DNA of 64,000 nucleotides from Mesorhizobium hawassense. Lineage in GTDB: Bacteria > Pseudomonadota > Alphaproteobacteria > Rhizobiales > Rhizobiaceae. Each line of letters starts with the position of its first letter. The stretch's first letter is position 1. The notes beneath the pieces were generated by a model. That model saw only the letters and a program-made list of their open reading frames with translations. It was not told the origin of the DNA and searched no databases. Position numbers and translations under genes: made by a program. The DNA is taken from positions 534,070 through 598,069 of the forward strand of contig NZ_QMBP01000003.1 of assembly GCF_003289945.1 (NCBI RefSeq). The letters run 5' to 3'. This document shows, in pieces, positions 1-6,860 of the stretch.

Positions 1-74
1 GCCTGTCGCGGCATCGTGCCCTGAGATCGTGTCGGCGCAGCCGGGCAGTGCCAGCACCGAACCATTGGCTTGTC

Positions 75-102
75 AAAAGCCGGCAACGTGTCAGTTGCCG
101 GC
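75..102 (-). terminator. Intrinsic terminator of the WYL regulator gene
   Basis: A perfect 9-bp stem (GCCGGCAAC / GTTGCCGGC) with a 6-nt loop is followed on the minus strand by TTTT. The TGA stop of the upstream regulator lies in the loop and its last sense codons form one arm, so the gene ends inside its own terminator. Confidence 0.7.
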
Positions 103-795
103 GGCAGCCGAGGCATTGATCTCCCAGCCGTCGACCCAGACCTGCCGCAGCCGGTCGCCCTCGCCCTTGAACCACAGGCCCGCCGGCCGGCAATCCTCGA
201 TGCGGTCGCTGCGGAAATTGCGGATGGCCAGGCGCAATTCGCACCACGCGACGATGTTGGCCGTCTCGGCATAGTAGATCAGCGCGATCGGCCGGATCGT
301 GCGTTCGGTCGCCCGTCCCGCTTCGTCGCGATAGGACAAAGCGAGTTTCTCCTCGTCGCGGATGGCGCGGCGGACCAGCGCGAGGTCGACGGCGGAAGCG
401 GAAGGTGCCGCAAAACCCCAGGCATGCAGCGCATTGGCGTCGAGCGTCTGCCGCAAGGGGGGCGGCACCGCGCCCGCGATCTTGGCGCCGACGCGTTTCG
501 CCGCCTGCTTGAGCTCGTCGTCGCCGGTGCGCTCGAGCAGCGCCAGCGACAAGACGATCGCCTCCATCTCCTCGATGGAAAACATCAGCGGCGGCAGGTC
601 GAAGCCGGGGCGCAGTATGTAACCGATGCCGCGCCCGCCCTCGATCGGCACGCGCATCGCCTGCAGGGCGGCGATGTCGCGATAGACCGAGCGCACCGTC
701 ACCTCCAGCCGCTCGGCGATCGCCGCTGCCGTCACCGGCTTTCTGGCCAGCCGCAGGATCTGGATGATCTCGAACAGGCGCGAGGCCTTGCGCAT
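91..795 (-). CDS. HTH-WYL (YafY-type) transcriptional regulator
   Basis: A 234-residue DNA-binding regulator. An HTH_11 winged helix occupies about residues 4-58 (ITAAAIAERLEV-like recognition region, 'SVYRDIAALQ'), and a WYL domain follows at about 130-205 ('LIYYAETANIVAWCE', 'FRSDRI'). WYL proteins of this size are ligand-responsive, usually repressing a neighbouring gene. It is divergent from a LysE-family exporter, with a 7-bp inverted repeat in the 130-bp gap, so the exporter and its own promoter are the likely targets; this link is inferred from position only. The ligand is unknown. The gene ends in its own terminator. Confidence 0.85.
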   Translation of the reverse strand: MRKASRLFEIIQILRLARKPVTAAAIAERLEVTVRSVYRDIAALQAMRVPIEGGRGIGYILRPGFDLPPLMFSIEEMEAIVLSLALLERTGDDELKQAAKRVGAKIAGAVPPPLRQTLDANALHAWGFAAPSASAVDLALVRRAIRDEEKLALSYRDEAGRATERTIRPIALIYYAETANIVAWCELRLAIRNFRSDRIEDCRPAGLWFKGEGDRLRQVWVDGWEINASAAAGN

Positions 796-820
796 TTTTT
801 TTCACACCCATCAGAAACGC

Positions 821-842
821 AACTGACACATCCCCGTCAGTT
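821..842. promoter_or_regulatory. Candidate operator between the WYL regulator and LysE genes
   Basis: Inverted repeat AACTGAC-N8-GTCAGTT in the divergent intergenic region, 26 bp upstream of the regulator start and 84 bp upstream of the exporter start. Arm length and position fit a dimeric regulator site; the assignment to the adjacent WYL protein is inference. Confidence 0.45.
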
Positions 843-925
843 GGGGTGACCTATAGGACCGCCTACCCGCTTGAAAATCAACAGATTCCTTTTTCTCGCG
901 GCGAGTGAGGCAGCAGGCAACTGAC

Positions 926-1561
926 ATGAGCTATGGCGAGAACCTCTGGCTGTTCTTCGTGCTTCTGTTCGGCATCATCGCCGTTCCGGGCATGGATATG
1001 CTGTTCGTGCTGGCCAATGCGCTGACCGGCGGCAGCAACAGAGGGCTGGCTGCGACCGGCGGCATCATGCTGGGCGGCGCCGTGCACACGCTGAACGGCG
1101 CGATCGGCGTTGGCCTGCTCATGCACTTCGTCCCGATGCTGTTCACGCCGCTGCTGATCGCCGGCGCCGCCTACATGGCCTATATCGGCATTTCGCTGAT
1201 GCGCAGCTCCATCACCGTCGGCGACGACACGTCCACCGGGAGCCGGTCGGCCTGGAAAGCGTTTCGGCAAGGCATGCTCACCTGCCTGATCAATCCGAAG
1301 GCCTATCTCTTCATCATCGCCGTCTATCCGCAATTCCTGAAGCCGGCTTACGGTCCGATCTGGATGCAGGCGACAATCATGGGATTGCTGACCCTCGTCA
1401 CGCAGGCCGCCATCTATGGCGGGCTCGCCGTCACCGCCGGGCGCAGCCGGGGGCTGCTTGTCGACAATCCGCAAGCGACCATATTGGCCGGGCGCGCGGC
1501 AGGGCTGCTGCTGTTTGCCGTTTCGATATTCACCGCCTGGGAAGGATTGAGGGCGGCGTGA
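926..1561 (+). CDS. LysE family amino-acid exporter
   Basis: A 211-residue inner-membrane protein with about six hydrophobic segments and the LysE/RhtB N-terminal signature (GIIAVPGMDMLFVLANAL..GG, with a Gly-rich turn 'GIMLGGAVHTL'). The family exports amino acids or related metabolites by proton antiport; the substrate cannot be read from sequence. The ATG start is preferred over an in-frame GTG seven codons upstream because the family begins at about this point. It is divergent from the WYL regulator and convergent with aroG. Its stop codon lies in the loop of an 8-bp hairpin. Confidence 0.85.
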   Translation: MSYGENLWLFFVLLFGIIAVPGMDMLFVLANALTGGSNRGLAATGGIMLGGAVHTLNGAIGVGLLMHFVPMLFTPLLIAGAAYMAYIGISLMRSSITVGDDTSTGSRSAWKAFRQGMLTCLINPKAYLFIIAVYPQFLKPAYGPIWMQATIMGLLTLVTQAAIYGGLAVTAGRSRGLLVDNPQATILAGRAAGLLLFAVSIFTAWEGLRAA

Positions 1562-1570
1562 TCGCCGCCC
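1551..1570 (+). terminator. Hairpin at the 3' end of the LysE gene
   Basis: GGGCGGCG-TGAT-CGCCGCCC, an 8-bp perfect stem whose loop holds the TGA stop codon, followed by TCCCCATTTT. The T-tract is interrupted, so it may be a weak terminator or only a 3' stabilising hairpin between two convergent genes. Confidence 0.45.
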
Positions 1571-1583
1571 TCCCCATTTTCGC

Positions 1584-2675
1584 TCAGGCCGCGCCCTGCC
1601 GGCTGGCGAGCATCTCGCGCTTCACCGACCGGCGCCATTCGACGGCGCCGGCGAGGCCGTGCAGCACCGTTTCGGTGGTCGCCCAGTCGATGCAGGCGTC
1701 GGTGATGCTCTGGCCGTAGGTGAGCGGCTTGCCGGGCACCACATCCTGCCGGCCGGCGACGAGATTGCTCTCGATCATGACGCCGATGATGCGCTCGTCG
1801 CCTGCGGCCACCTGCCCGGCCACGTCGGCCGCGACCTTAGGCTGGTTCTCCGGCTTCTTGGCGCTGTTGGCGTGGCTGACATCGATCATCAGCCGCGGCG
1901 CGACGCCGATGCGGCCGAGTTCGCCGGCAGCCGCGTCGACGCTTGCGGCATCATAATTCGGCGTGATGCCGCCGCGCAGGATGACGTGGCAATCCTCATT
2001 GCCGGTGGTCGCAGCGATTGCGCTGCGGCCGCCCTTGGTCACCGCCATGAAATGATGCGGCTGGGCGGCAGACTTCACTGCCTCGCCGGCGATCCTGAGA
2101 TTGCCGTCGGTGCCGTTCTTGAAGCCGACCGGACAGGACAGCCCCGAGGCCAGCTCGCGATGGATCTGGCTTTCGGTGGTGCGCGCGCCGATGGCGCCCC
2201 AGGCGACGAGGTCGGCAATGTATTGCGGCGTCGTCATGTCGAGGAACTCGGTCGCCGCCGGCAGGCCGAGATTGTTGACGGCCGACAGCACGTTGCGCGC
2301 CATGCGCAAGCCCTTGTCGATGTTGAAGCTGCCGTCGAGATCGGGATCGTTGATGAGACCCTTCCAGCCGACCGTGGTGCGCGGCTTCTCAAAATAGACG
2401 CGCATGACGATCTCGAGCCGGTCGGCCAGGGCCTCGCGCAGCGCCGCCAGACGGCTGGCGTAGTCCACGGCGGCGACCGGATCGTGAATGGAACAAGGGC
2501 CGACGATGACGACCAGTCGATCGTCGGCCCCCGTCAGGATCGAATGGATGGCGTTGCGTGAGGCGGCAACGGTGCGCGTCGCCGTGAGCGAGCGCGGTAT
2601 CTCGCGCATCACCTCTTCCGGCGTGGTCAGTACCTTGAGTTCCTTGACCCGAAGGTCGTCTGTGGTGGTCAACAC
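1584..2675 (-). CDS. aroG: 3-deoxy-7-phosphoheptulonate synthase, class I
   Basis: Catalyses the first step of the shikimate pathway, condensing phosphoenolpyruvate with erythrose 4-phosphate in the cytoplasm. The 363 residues show class I (AroFGH-type) signatures: 'VGPCSIHDP' near residue 80, 'RVYFEKPRTTVGWKGL', 'GARTTESQIHRELASGLSCPVGFKNGTDG', and 'ISHANSxK'-like 'VSHANSAKKP'. I chose the GTG start (GTG TTG ACC ACC) because AGGAG lies 9 nt upstream; an upstream in-frame TTG would begin inside the terminator hairpin. The gene is preceded by a leader peptide and a transcription terminator that look like a ribosome-dependent attenuator responding to aromatic amino acids. Class I enzymes are usually also feedback-inhibited by an aromatic amino acid. 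Confidence 0.95.
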   Translation of the reverse strand: MLTTTDDLRVKELKVLTTPEEVMREIPRSLTATRTVAASRNAIHSILTGADDRLVVIVGPCSIHDPVAAVDYASRLAALREALADRLEIVMRVYFEKPRTTVGWKGLINDPDLDGSFNIDKGLRMARNVLSAVNNLGLPAATEFLDMTTPQYIADLVAWGAIGARTTESQIHRELASGLSCPVGFKNGTDGNLRIAGEAVKSAAQPHHFMAVTKGGRSAIAATTGNEDCHVILRGGITPNYDAASVDAAAGELGRIGVAPRLMIDVSHANSAKKPENQPKVAADVAGQVAAGDERIIGVMIESNLVAGRQDVVPGKPLTYGQSITDACIDWATTETVLHGLAGAVEWRRSVKREMLASRQGAA

Positions 2676-2715
2676 GGCTTTCTGCTCCTGGTTAGGAGAC
2701 CTGCCGGCTTGAAAC

Positions 2716-2740
2716 AAAAAAGCCGCCAGGTCTGGCGGCT
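2716..2740 (-). terminator. Attenuator terminator in the aroG leader
   Basis: On the minus strand AGCCGCCAG/CTGGCGGCT form a 9-bp stem followed directly by TTTTTT, an intrinsic terminator placed upstream of the aroG ribosome-binding site. Its 5' arm (GCCGCCAG) is also perfectly complementary to CTGGCGGC in codons 18-20 (counted from the longer ATG at 2844) of the upstream leader peptide, giving mutually exclusive antiterminator and terminator structures. Confidence 0.88.
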
Positions 2741-2763
2741 TGTCGGATTTTGATCTGGAATTT

Positions 2764-2835
2764 TCAGATCGAGCGCAATCCTCCCGCCGCCAGCGAGCTG
2801 CTAAAGTACCAATAGGTGGCGGACAGGTTGATCAT
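2764..2835 (-). CDS. Aromatic amino-acid leader peptide of aroG
   Basis: A short reading frame ending 89 nt before the aroG start encodes Met-Ile-Asn-Leu-Ser-Ala-Thr followed by Tyr-Trp-Tyr-Phe and then Ser-Ser-Ser-Leu-Ala-Ala (23 residues if it starts here; 26 if the in-frame ATG at 2844 is used). Four consecutive codons for the three end products of the pathway are the hallmark of a control peptide. Segment 1 (CCGCCA, 2817-2822) lies just before the control codons, segment 2 (CTGGCGGC, 2786-2793) just after, segment 3 (GCCGCCAG, 2732-2739) and segment 4 (CTGGCGGC, 2722-2729) form the terminator. Stalling on Tyr/Trp/Phe codons would mask segment 1, let 2 pair with 3, and allow readthrough. 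The shorter start is preferred because a promoter-like sequence overlaps the longer one. Confidence 0.82.
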   Translation of the reverse strand: MINLSATYWYFSSSLAAGGLRSI

Positions 2836-2841
2836 CCGGCT

Positions 2842-2870
2842 CATATAGTCGATGCGAAGGCGGTTGTCAC
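2842..2870 (-). promoter_or_regulatory. Candidate sigma-70 promoter of the aroG leader
   Basis: GTGACA, a 17-nt spacer and TATATG on the minus strand. A start site about 7 nt past the -10 box would fall on or next to the A of the ATG at 2835, giving a leaderless leader-peptide mRNA. This is inference from spacing; no start site is known. Confidence 0.45.
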
Positions 2871-2915
2871 GTGCTTGATGGGCAGAAGGTTTCTCATCAC
2901 GCGCAACCCGTTGCC

Positions 2916-3149
2916 CTAACGCTCAAGGCTGATATCGGCGCAGCGCAGTGGTGACTTCAAGAGGAATTCCGCAAGCGTACCCTTTCGCCGGGTTTTTCGA
3001 AGCCATTCTTCGGCCGACACCACTACCACGCTTGGTTTGCCGTTTTCGGTGATCGTCTGCGGCGCGTACTGCGCCTGCTCGATAACCTCGGCGAACTGGG
3101 CTTTGGCCTCGCCGACGGTCCAGCTGATATCTTTGGGCGCAGACATCAT
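2916..3149 (-). CDS. Phd/YefM family antitoxin, no toxin partner
   Basis: A 77-residue protein with the Phd/YefM N-terminal fold ('WTVGEAKAQFAEVIEQAQ', 'QTITENGKPSVVVVSAEEW'), which in the family binds operator DNA as a dimer and neutralises a toxin with its C-terminal tail. Two consecutive ATG codons compete; GGAG lies 4 nt before the first and 7 nt before the second. No PIN, RelE or Doc toxin follows: the next element downstream is the aroG leader, and upstream is an SDR gene. It is therefore an orphan antitoxin or a remnant of a former pair. A direct repeat GACTA-CAT-GACTA lies 21 bp upstream and could be its operator. Confidence 0.8.
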   Translation of the reverse strand: MMSAPKDISWTVGEAKAQFAEVIEQAQYAPQTITENGKPSVVVVSAEEWLRKTRRKGTLAEFLLKSPLRCADISLER

Positions 3150-3281
3150 TCCACTCCCATGCTTGTTTCGACTACATGACTATGAGGGAATGGCAATGTT
3201 GCGGCGACAGGTAGGCATGTGGGCTCTAAGAGAGCATACACCGTTGCGCCGAGCCCGAACTGGCGTGCGGCGGCTCGGTCG

Positions 3282-4076
3282 CTACTCCCCGACCACCCCA
3301 GCGATGTTCTGGTCATAATCAACCAGCGAGCCGGTCATGACGCCGGCCTGGGGGCTCAGCATGTAGGTGATCAGCCGGGCAAGCTGCGCGGGCTTGACCA
3401 GCTGGCCCATCGGCTGCGCGGCCTCGGCCTTTTCCAGCCAGTCGTCGGGCGCGTCGTGCCACTTCTTCTGCACGATCGCCTCGCCCTCGGTATCCATCCA
3501 TCCCGGCAGCACGGCGTTGCAGCGGATGCGGTTCTTGCGATACGAGCTCGCAACATTCTTGGTCAGCGTCATCAGCGCGCCCTTGCTGGAGGAATAGGGC
3601 GCCAGGAAGGACTGGCCGCAATGCGCCGCCATCGACAGGACATTGACGATCGAGCCCGGCGCTTTCTTTTCCAGGAGATGCGCCACCACGCCCTGCATCA
3701 GGAAGAACGGGCCGCGCACATTGGTCTGAAAGATCTGGTCGAAGGTCTCCTCGGATGTTTCGACCAGCGAACCGCGCGCCGACGTTGCGGCGGCGTTGAC
3801 CAGCGCGTTGATGGTGCCGAAATGCGAGATTGCCGTGGCCACGGCGCGCTTGCAGTCGGCGACCTTGGCGACGTCGGCGCTGATGAAGATCGTATCGACG
3901 CCGAGCTTCTCGAAATGGGCAACCGCCTTGTCGCCCTTCTCCTGCGAGCGGCCGATCAGCGCCAGTGCCTTGCAGCCCTCTTCCGCCAAGACTTCGGCGA
4001 CGGCAAAGCCGATGCCTTGCGCGCCGCCAGTGACGATGGCGCGCGTCTTCGAATTGCGATCGGCTGATATGCTCAT
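3282..4076 (-). CDS. SDR family oxidoreductase of the inositol/rhizopine-like cluster
   Basis: A 264-residue classical short-chain dehydrogenase. It has the TGGAQGIG cofactor loop near residue 16, the 'NVLSMAAHCGQSFLAPYSSSK' region containing the catalytic Ser, Tyr and Lys, and 'NAAATSARG' in place of the usual NNAG. Such enzymes oxidise or reduce sugar and polyol hydroxyls with NAD(P). It is the last gene of a minus-strand run (binding protein, permease, ATPase, IolG-like, TIM barrel, SDR), 30 bp after the TIM-barrel gene, so a role in degrading the imported polyol is likely. The exact substrate is unknown. Confidence 0.85.
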   Translation of the reverse strand: MSISADRNSKTRAIVTGGAQGIGFAVAEVLAEEGCKALALIGRSQEKGDKAVAHFEKLGVDTIFISADVAKVADCKRAVATAISHFGTINALVNAAATSARGSLVETSEETFDQIFQTNVRGPFFLMQGVVAHLLEKKAPGSIVNVLSMAAHCGQSFLAPYSSSKGALMTLTKNVASSYRKNRIRCNAVLPGWMDTEGEAIVQKKWHDAPDDWLEKAEAAQPMGQLVKPAQLARLITYMLSPQAGVMTGSLVDYDQNIAGVVGE

Positions 4077-4106
4077 CGCCCTGCTCGCTGGGTCGGGGTT
4101 CAGTTC

Positions 4107-4994
4107 TTACTTGTCGAGACGGACGGTCTTGCCTGACGTCGCATCCGCGAGCTGCCCAGCAGCCTCAAGACTGCCGCGGATGAAGTCCATGCTGCTGCCG
4201 ATCGCTTCGGCCGGGTTTGCCAGCCGGTGGACCTCTGTCGAGAACGGCTCATAGGAGAACGCGCCGGCATAGCCATTGTCCAGCAAAGCACGTATCTGGT
4301 CGACATTGCCCAGCCGATCCCTATCATCGACGAGGATCCGATGCCCGTCCTGCATCTGCTCGGCGCTCAACCCCTGATCGACGACGCCGGAGATATGGAC
4401 AATGCCGGTGTATGCCGGGAAGATGTCGCGCTCACCCGCGAGGTGATGGTGGAAGGTATCGTGCACGAGTTTGTAATGCGCCTCCCCTCCAACAGCCTCG
4501 ATCGCGGCGATGGCGTCAGCCTTGTGGCGCAGCGACGAAGTGACGAAGCCGAGCGGTTCGATCAGCGCAACAAGACCGGCTCTCGCCAGCATCGGCAGGA
4601 TTTCACCGAGCGAGCGGCGCAGCGCCTCATCGCGCTCGCCCGCCGCATATTGCGGCGCGTCGTTACGCGGGATGAGGCTGATCGACTCGGCGCCGGCTTG
4701 CGCGGCCTCGTCAATCAGCATCTGCACTTTTGCGCGCATCCCATCGGACCATGTGTTGAAGCCGTAAGCTTCCGACAAGCCGAGAAGCCGAAGCCCTTTC
4801 GATCGCGCGTAGCTGCCTATGACAGTCGGCGCTTCGCCGTCGAAAAATGCGGCGGTCGACAGTTTCTTGTCGGCCAGGTCATTGCGAAGTTCGACTCCGA
4901 TACAGCCAAGAGAGGCGGCGAGATCGAGGAACGCACGGCAGTCGAGCCTGGGGGTCGCAATGTGGTTCAGCGAGAACTTCAGTTGCGCGGTCAT
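4107..4994 (-). CDS. Sugar phosphate isomerase/epimerase-like TIM-barrel protein (IolE/MocC-like)
   Basis: A 295-residue AP-endonuclease-2/xylose-isomerase-like TIM barrel. Likely metal ligands are the Glu of 'ALIEPLGF', the Asp/His of 'KLVHDTFHHH', the His of 'GIVHISGV' and the Glu of 'FSYEPFS'. Relatives include inosose dehydratase IolE, IolI isomerase and the rhizopine-catabolism protein MocC. It sits 20 bp after an inositol 2-dehydrogenase-like gene and 30 bp before an SDR, in one operon with an inositol-type transporter. Inference: it acts on the keto-inositol or keto-inosamine made by the dehydrogenase. It could equally be a sugar epimerase. Confidence 0.8.
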   Translation of the reverse strand: MTAQLKFSLNHIATPRLDCRAFLDLAASLGCIGVELRNDLADKKLSTAAFFDGEAPTVIGSYARSKGLRLLGLSEAYGFNTWSDGMRAKVQMLIDEAAQAGAESISLIPRNDAPQYAAGERDEALRRSLGEILPMLARAGLVALIEPLGFVTSSLRHKADAIAAIEAVGGEAHYKLVHDTFHHHLAGERDIFPAYTGIVHISGVVDQGLSAEQMQDGHRILVDDRDRLGNVDQIRALLDNGYAGAFSYEPFSTEVHRLANPAEAIGSSMDFIRGSLEAAGQLADATSGKTVRLDK

Positions 4995-5014
4995 CGTATT
5001 TCTCAGCCAAAATC

Positions 5015-6004
5015 CTAGATCGACACAGCCTTGCCGGTCTTGACCGACTTCAGCGCCGCATCGGCCAACTTCAACGCAACCAACCCATCGGCGCCGCTCG
5101 GCGCTGCCTTCTTGCCCGACGTCGCCGCGGCGATGAAGGACGCGATCTCATTGGCGTAGGCGTCGAGGTAGCGGGTCATGAAGAAGTCGTGCAGCGGCGG
5201 ACGGGTGTAACCCTTGTCGTTGGCGAGCTCGATCGACACCGGCCGCTGGTTCTCGGCCGCGACCATGCCCTTGGAACCATGCACTTCGATGCGCTGGTCG
5301 TAACCATAGGTGGCGCGGCGCGAATTGGAGATGACGGCCTGCTTGCCGGAGGCGGTTTCGAGGATGACGCTGACAGAGTCGAAATCGCCGGCTTCGCCGA
5401 TCTTCTTGTCGACCAGCACCGAGGCATGGGCGCTGACGGCAACGGGCTCCTCGCCGAGCAGGAAGCGCGCCATGTCGAAATCATGGATGGTCATATCGCG
5501 GAAAATGCCGCCGGAGCGGGCGATGTAATCGAGCGGCGGGGCGCCCGGATCGCGCGAGGTGATGGTAACCATCTCGACCGTGCCGATGGCGCCGTCGTCG
5601 ATCGCCTTGCGCACGGCGGCGAAATGCGGGTCGAAGCGGCGGTTGAAGCCGACCATCAGCGTGGCGCCGGTCTTCTCGACCACCGCAAGGCATTTTTCGA
5701 CGCGCTTGACGGAAAGATCGATCGGCTTCTCGCAGAAGATCGCCTTGCCGGCCTTGGCGAAGCGCTCGATCAGGTCGGCATGGGTGTCGGTGGGCGTGCA
5801 GATGATGACGGCGTCGATGTCGTTGGCTTTCTCGATGGCATCGATCGTGCGGACTTCCGCGCCATAGGCGGAGGCCAGTTCCGTCGCCGCTTTCTCGAAG
5901 GCATCGGCCACGGCCACGAGTTTGGCTTGCGGGTTGGAGGCAACGGCGCGGGCATGCACCTTGCCGATACGGCCGGCGCCGAGAAGAGCGAAGCGGAGTG
6001 TCAT
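5015..6004 (-). CDS. iolG: Inositol 2-dehydrogenase-like Gfo/Idh/MocA oxidoreductase
   Basis: A 329-residue NAD-dependent dehydrogenase. The Rossmann motif GAGRIGKVHA lies at residues 8-17, followed by 'DAVIICTPTDTHAD', the 'CEKPIDLS' motif with the conserved Lys, and 'HDFDMARFLLGE' with the catalytic Asp/His region. The length and these motifs match rhizobial inositol 2-dehydrogenase, which oxidises myo- or scyllo-inositol to 2-keto-inositol, and also MocA of rhizopine catabolism. The ATG was chosen because the reading frame continues open upstream into ATPase-overlapping sequence that has no homology-like features. It lies between the transporter ATPase and the TIM-barrel gene. Confidence 0.85.
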   Translation of the reverse strand: MTLRFALLGAGRIGKVHARAVASNPQAKLVAVADAFEKAATELASAYGAEVRTIDAIEKANDIDAVIICTPTDTHADLIERFAKAGKAIFCEKPIDLSVKRVEKCLAVVEKTGATLMVGFNRRFDPHFAAVRKAIDDGAIGTVEMVTITSRDPGAPPLDYIARSGGIFRDMTIHDFDMARFLLGEEPVAVSAHASVLVDKKIGEAGDFDSVSVILETASGKQAVISNSRRATYGYDQRIEVHGSKGMVAAENQRPVSIELANDKGYTRPPLHDFFMTRYLDAYANEIASFIAAATSGKKAAPSGADGLVALKLADAALKSVKTGKAVSI

Positions 6005-6087
6005 GGAATGTCCCTCGAGGGTGGGTTTTACAGGCAGGTCCGCGCCTGTCGGCGCGAACGATTGGTTGATCCCGTCGCGGCGCCCCG

Positions 6088-6858
6088 TCAGGCGGCCTGC
6101 AGCTCCGCCTGTCCGGTCTTGGCGCCGGTGATGTAGGCGACGATATCGTTGCCGTCGGTATCCTGCTTGCGCAGATTGGCGACGATCTTGCCGCGGCGGA
6201 AGACGACGATACGGTCGACCAGGTCGAACACCTGGCGCATGTTGTGGCTGACCAGGATCAGCGGCTCGCCGTTCTCCTTCAGCGTGCGGATGATGTTTTC
6301 GACCTGCGCCGTTTCCTGCACGCCGAGCGCTGCCGTCGGCTCGTCCATGATGATCAGCTTGGAGGCGAAGGTCGCCGTCCTGGCGATCGCCACGCACTGA
6401 CGCTGGCCGCCCGACATGTGGCGGATGGTGCTGGAGAGGTTCGGGATCTTCACCGCCGTGCGGACAAGCGCTGCCTCGGTCGCCTTGCGCATCGCCTTGC
6501 GGTCGAGGATGGAGAACGGGCCGAGGTTGAACAGCACCTTCTCGCGACCGAGGAAGAGGTTCGACGGCACGTCGAGATCGTCGGCCAGAGCGAGGTTCTG
6601 GAACACGGTCTCGATGCCCGCCTCGCGAGCCTCGATCGGACCGGAGAAATTCACCTCCTTGCCGTCGAACCAGATCTTGCCGTCGGTGCGCTGCTCGACG
6701 CCGGTGATCTGGCGCACGAAGGTCGACTTGCCGGCGCCGTTATCGCCCATGATGGCGACATGCTCGCCCTTGCGCAGCTCGAAATTCGCCTCCTGCAGCG
6801 CGTGCACGCCGCCATAGTGCTTGGTGAGGTTTTCGGTTTTCAGAACGATGTCGGACAT
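6088..6858 (-). CDS. Sugar ABC transporter ATP-binding protein, single domain
   Basis: A 256-residue ATPase with Walker A 'GDNGAGKST', signature 'MSGGQRQ', Walker B 'LIIMDEP' and the H-loop His in 'LVSHNM'. It energises uptake with the membrane permease whose stop is 2 bp upstream. CUT2 (ribose-type) ATPases are normally about 500 residues with two nucleotide-binding domains; this one has a single domain like the rhizobial FrcA, so two copies presumably assemble. It is part of the inositol/rhizopine-like operon. Confidence 0.9.
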   Translation of the reverse strand: MSDIVLKTENLTKHYGGVHALQEANFELRKGEHVAIMGDNGAGKSTFVRQITGVEQRTDGKIWFDGKEVNFSGPIEAREAGIETVFQNLALADDLDVPSNLFLGREKVLFNLGPFSILDRKAMRKATEAALVRTAVKIPNLSSTIRHMSGGQRQCVAIARTATFASKLIIMDEPTAALGVQETAQVENIIRTLKENGEPLILVSHNMRQVFDLVDRIVVFRRGKIVANLRKQDTDGNDIVAYITGAKTGQAELQAA

Positions 6859-6860
6859 GC

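Noticed and set aside
1..74. A partial gene at the left edge
   Set aside because: Several frames are open in these few bases but none shows a recognisable motif or start, so nothing is called.
2764..2844. Leader peptide starting at the ATG at 2844 with a 5' UTR
   Set aside because: Not excluded, but this ATG overlaps the best -10 box and has no Shine-Dalgarno sequence, so the shorter version was preferred.
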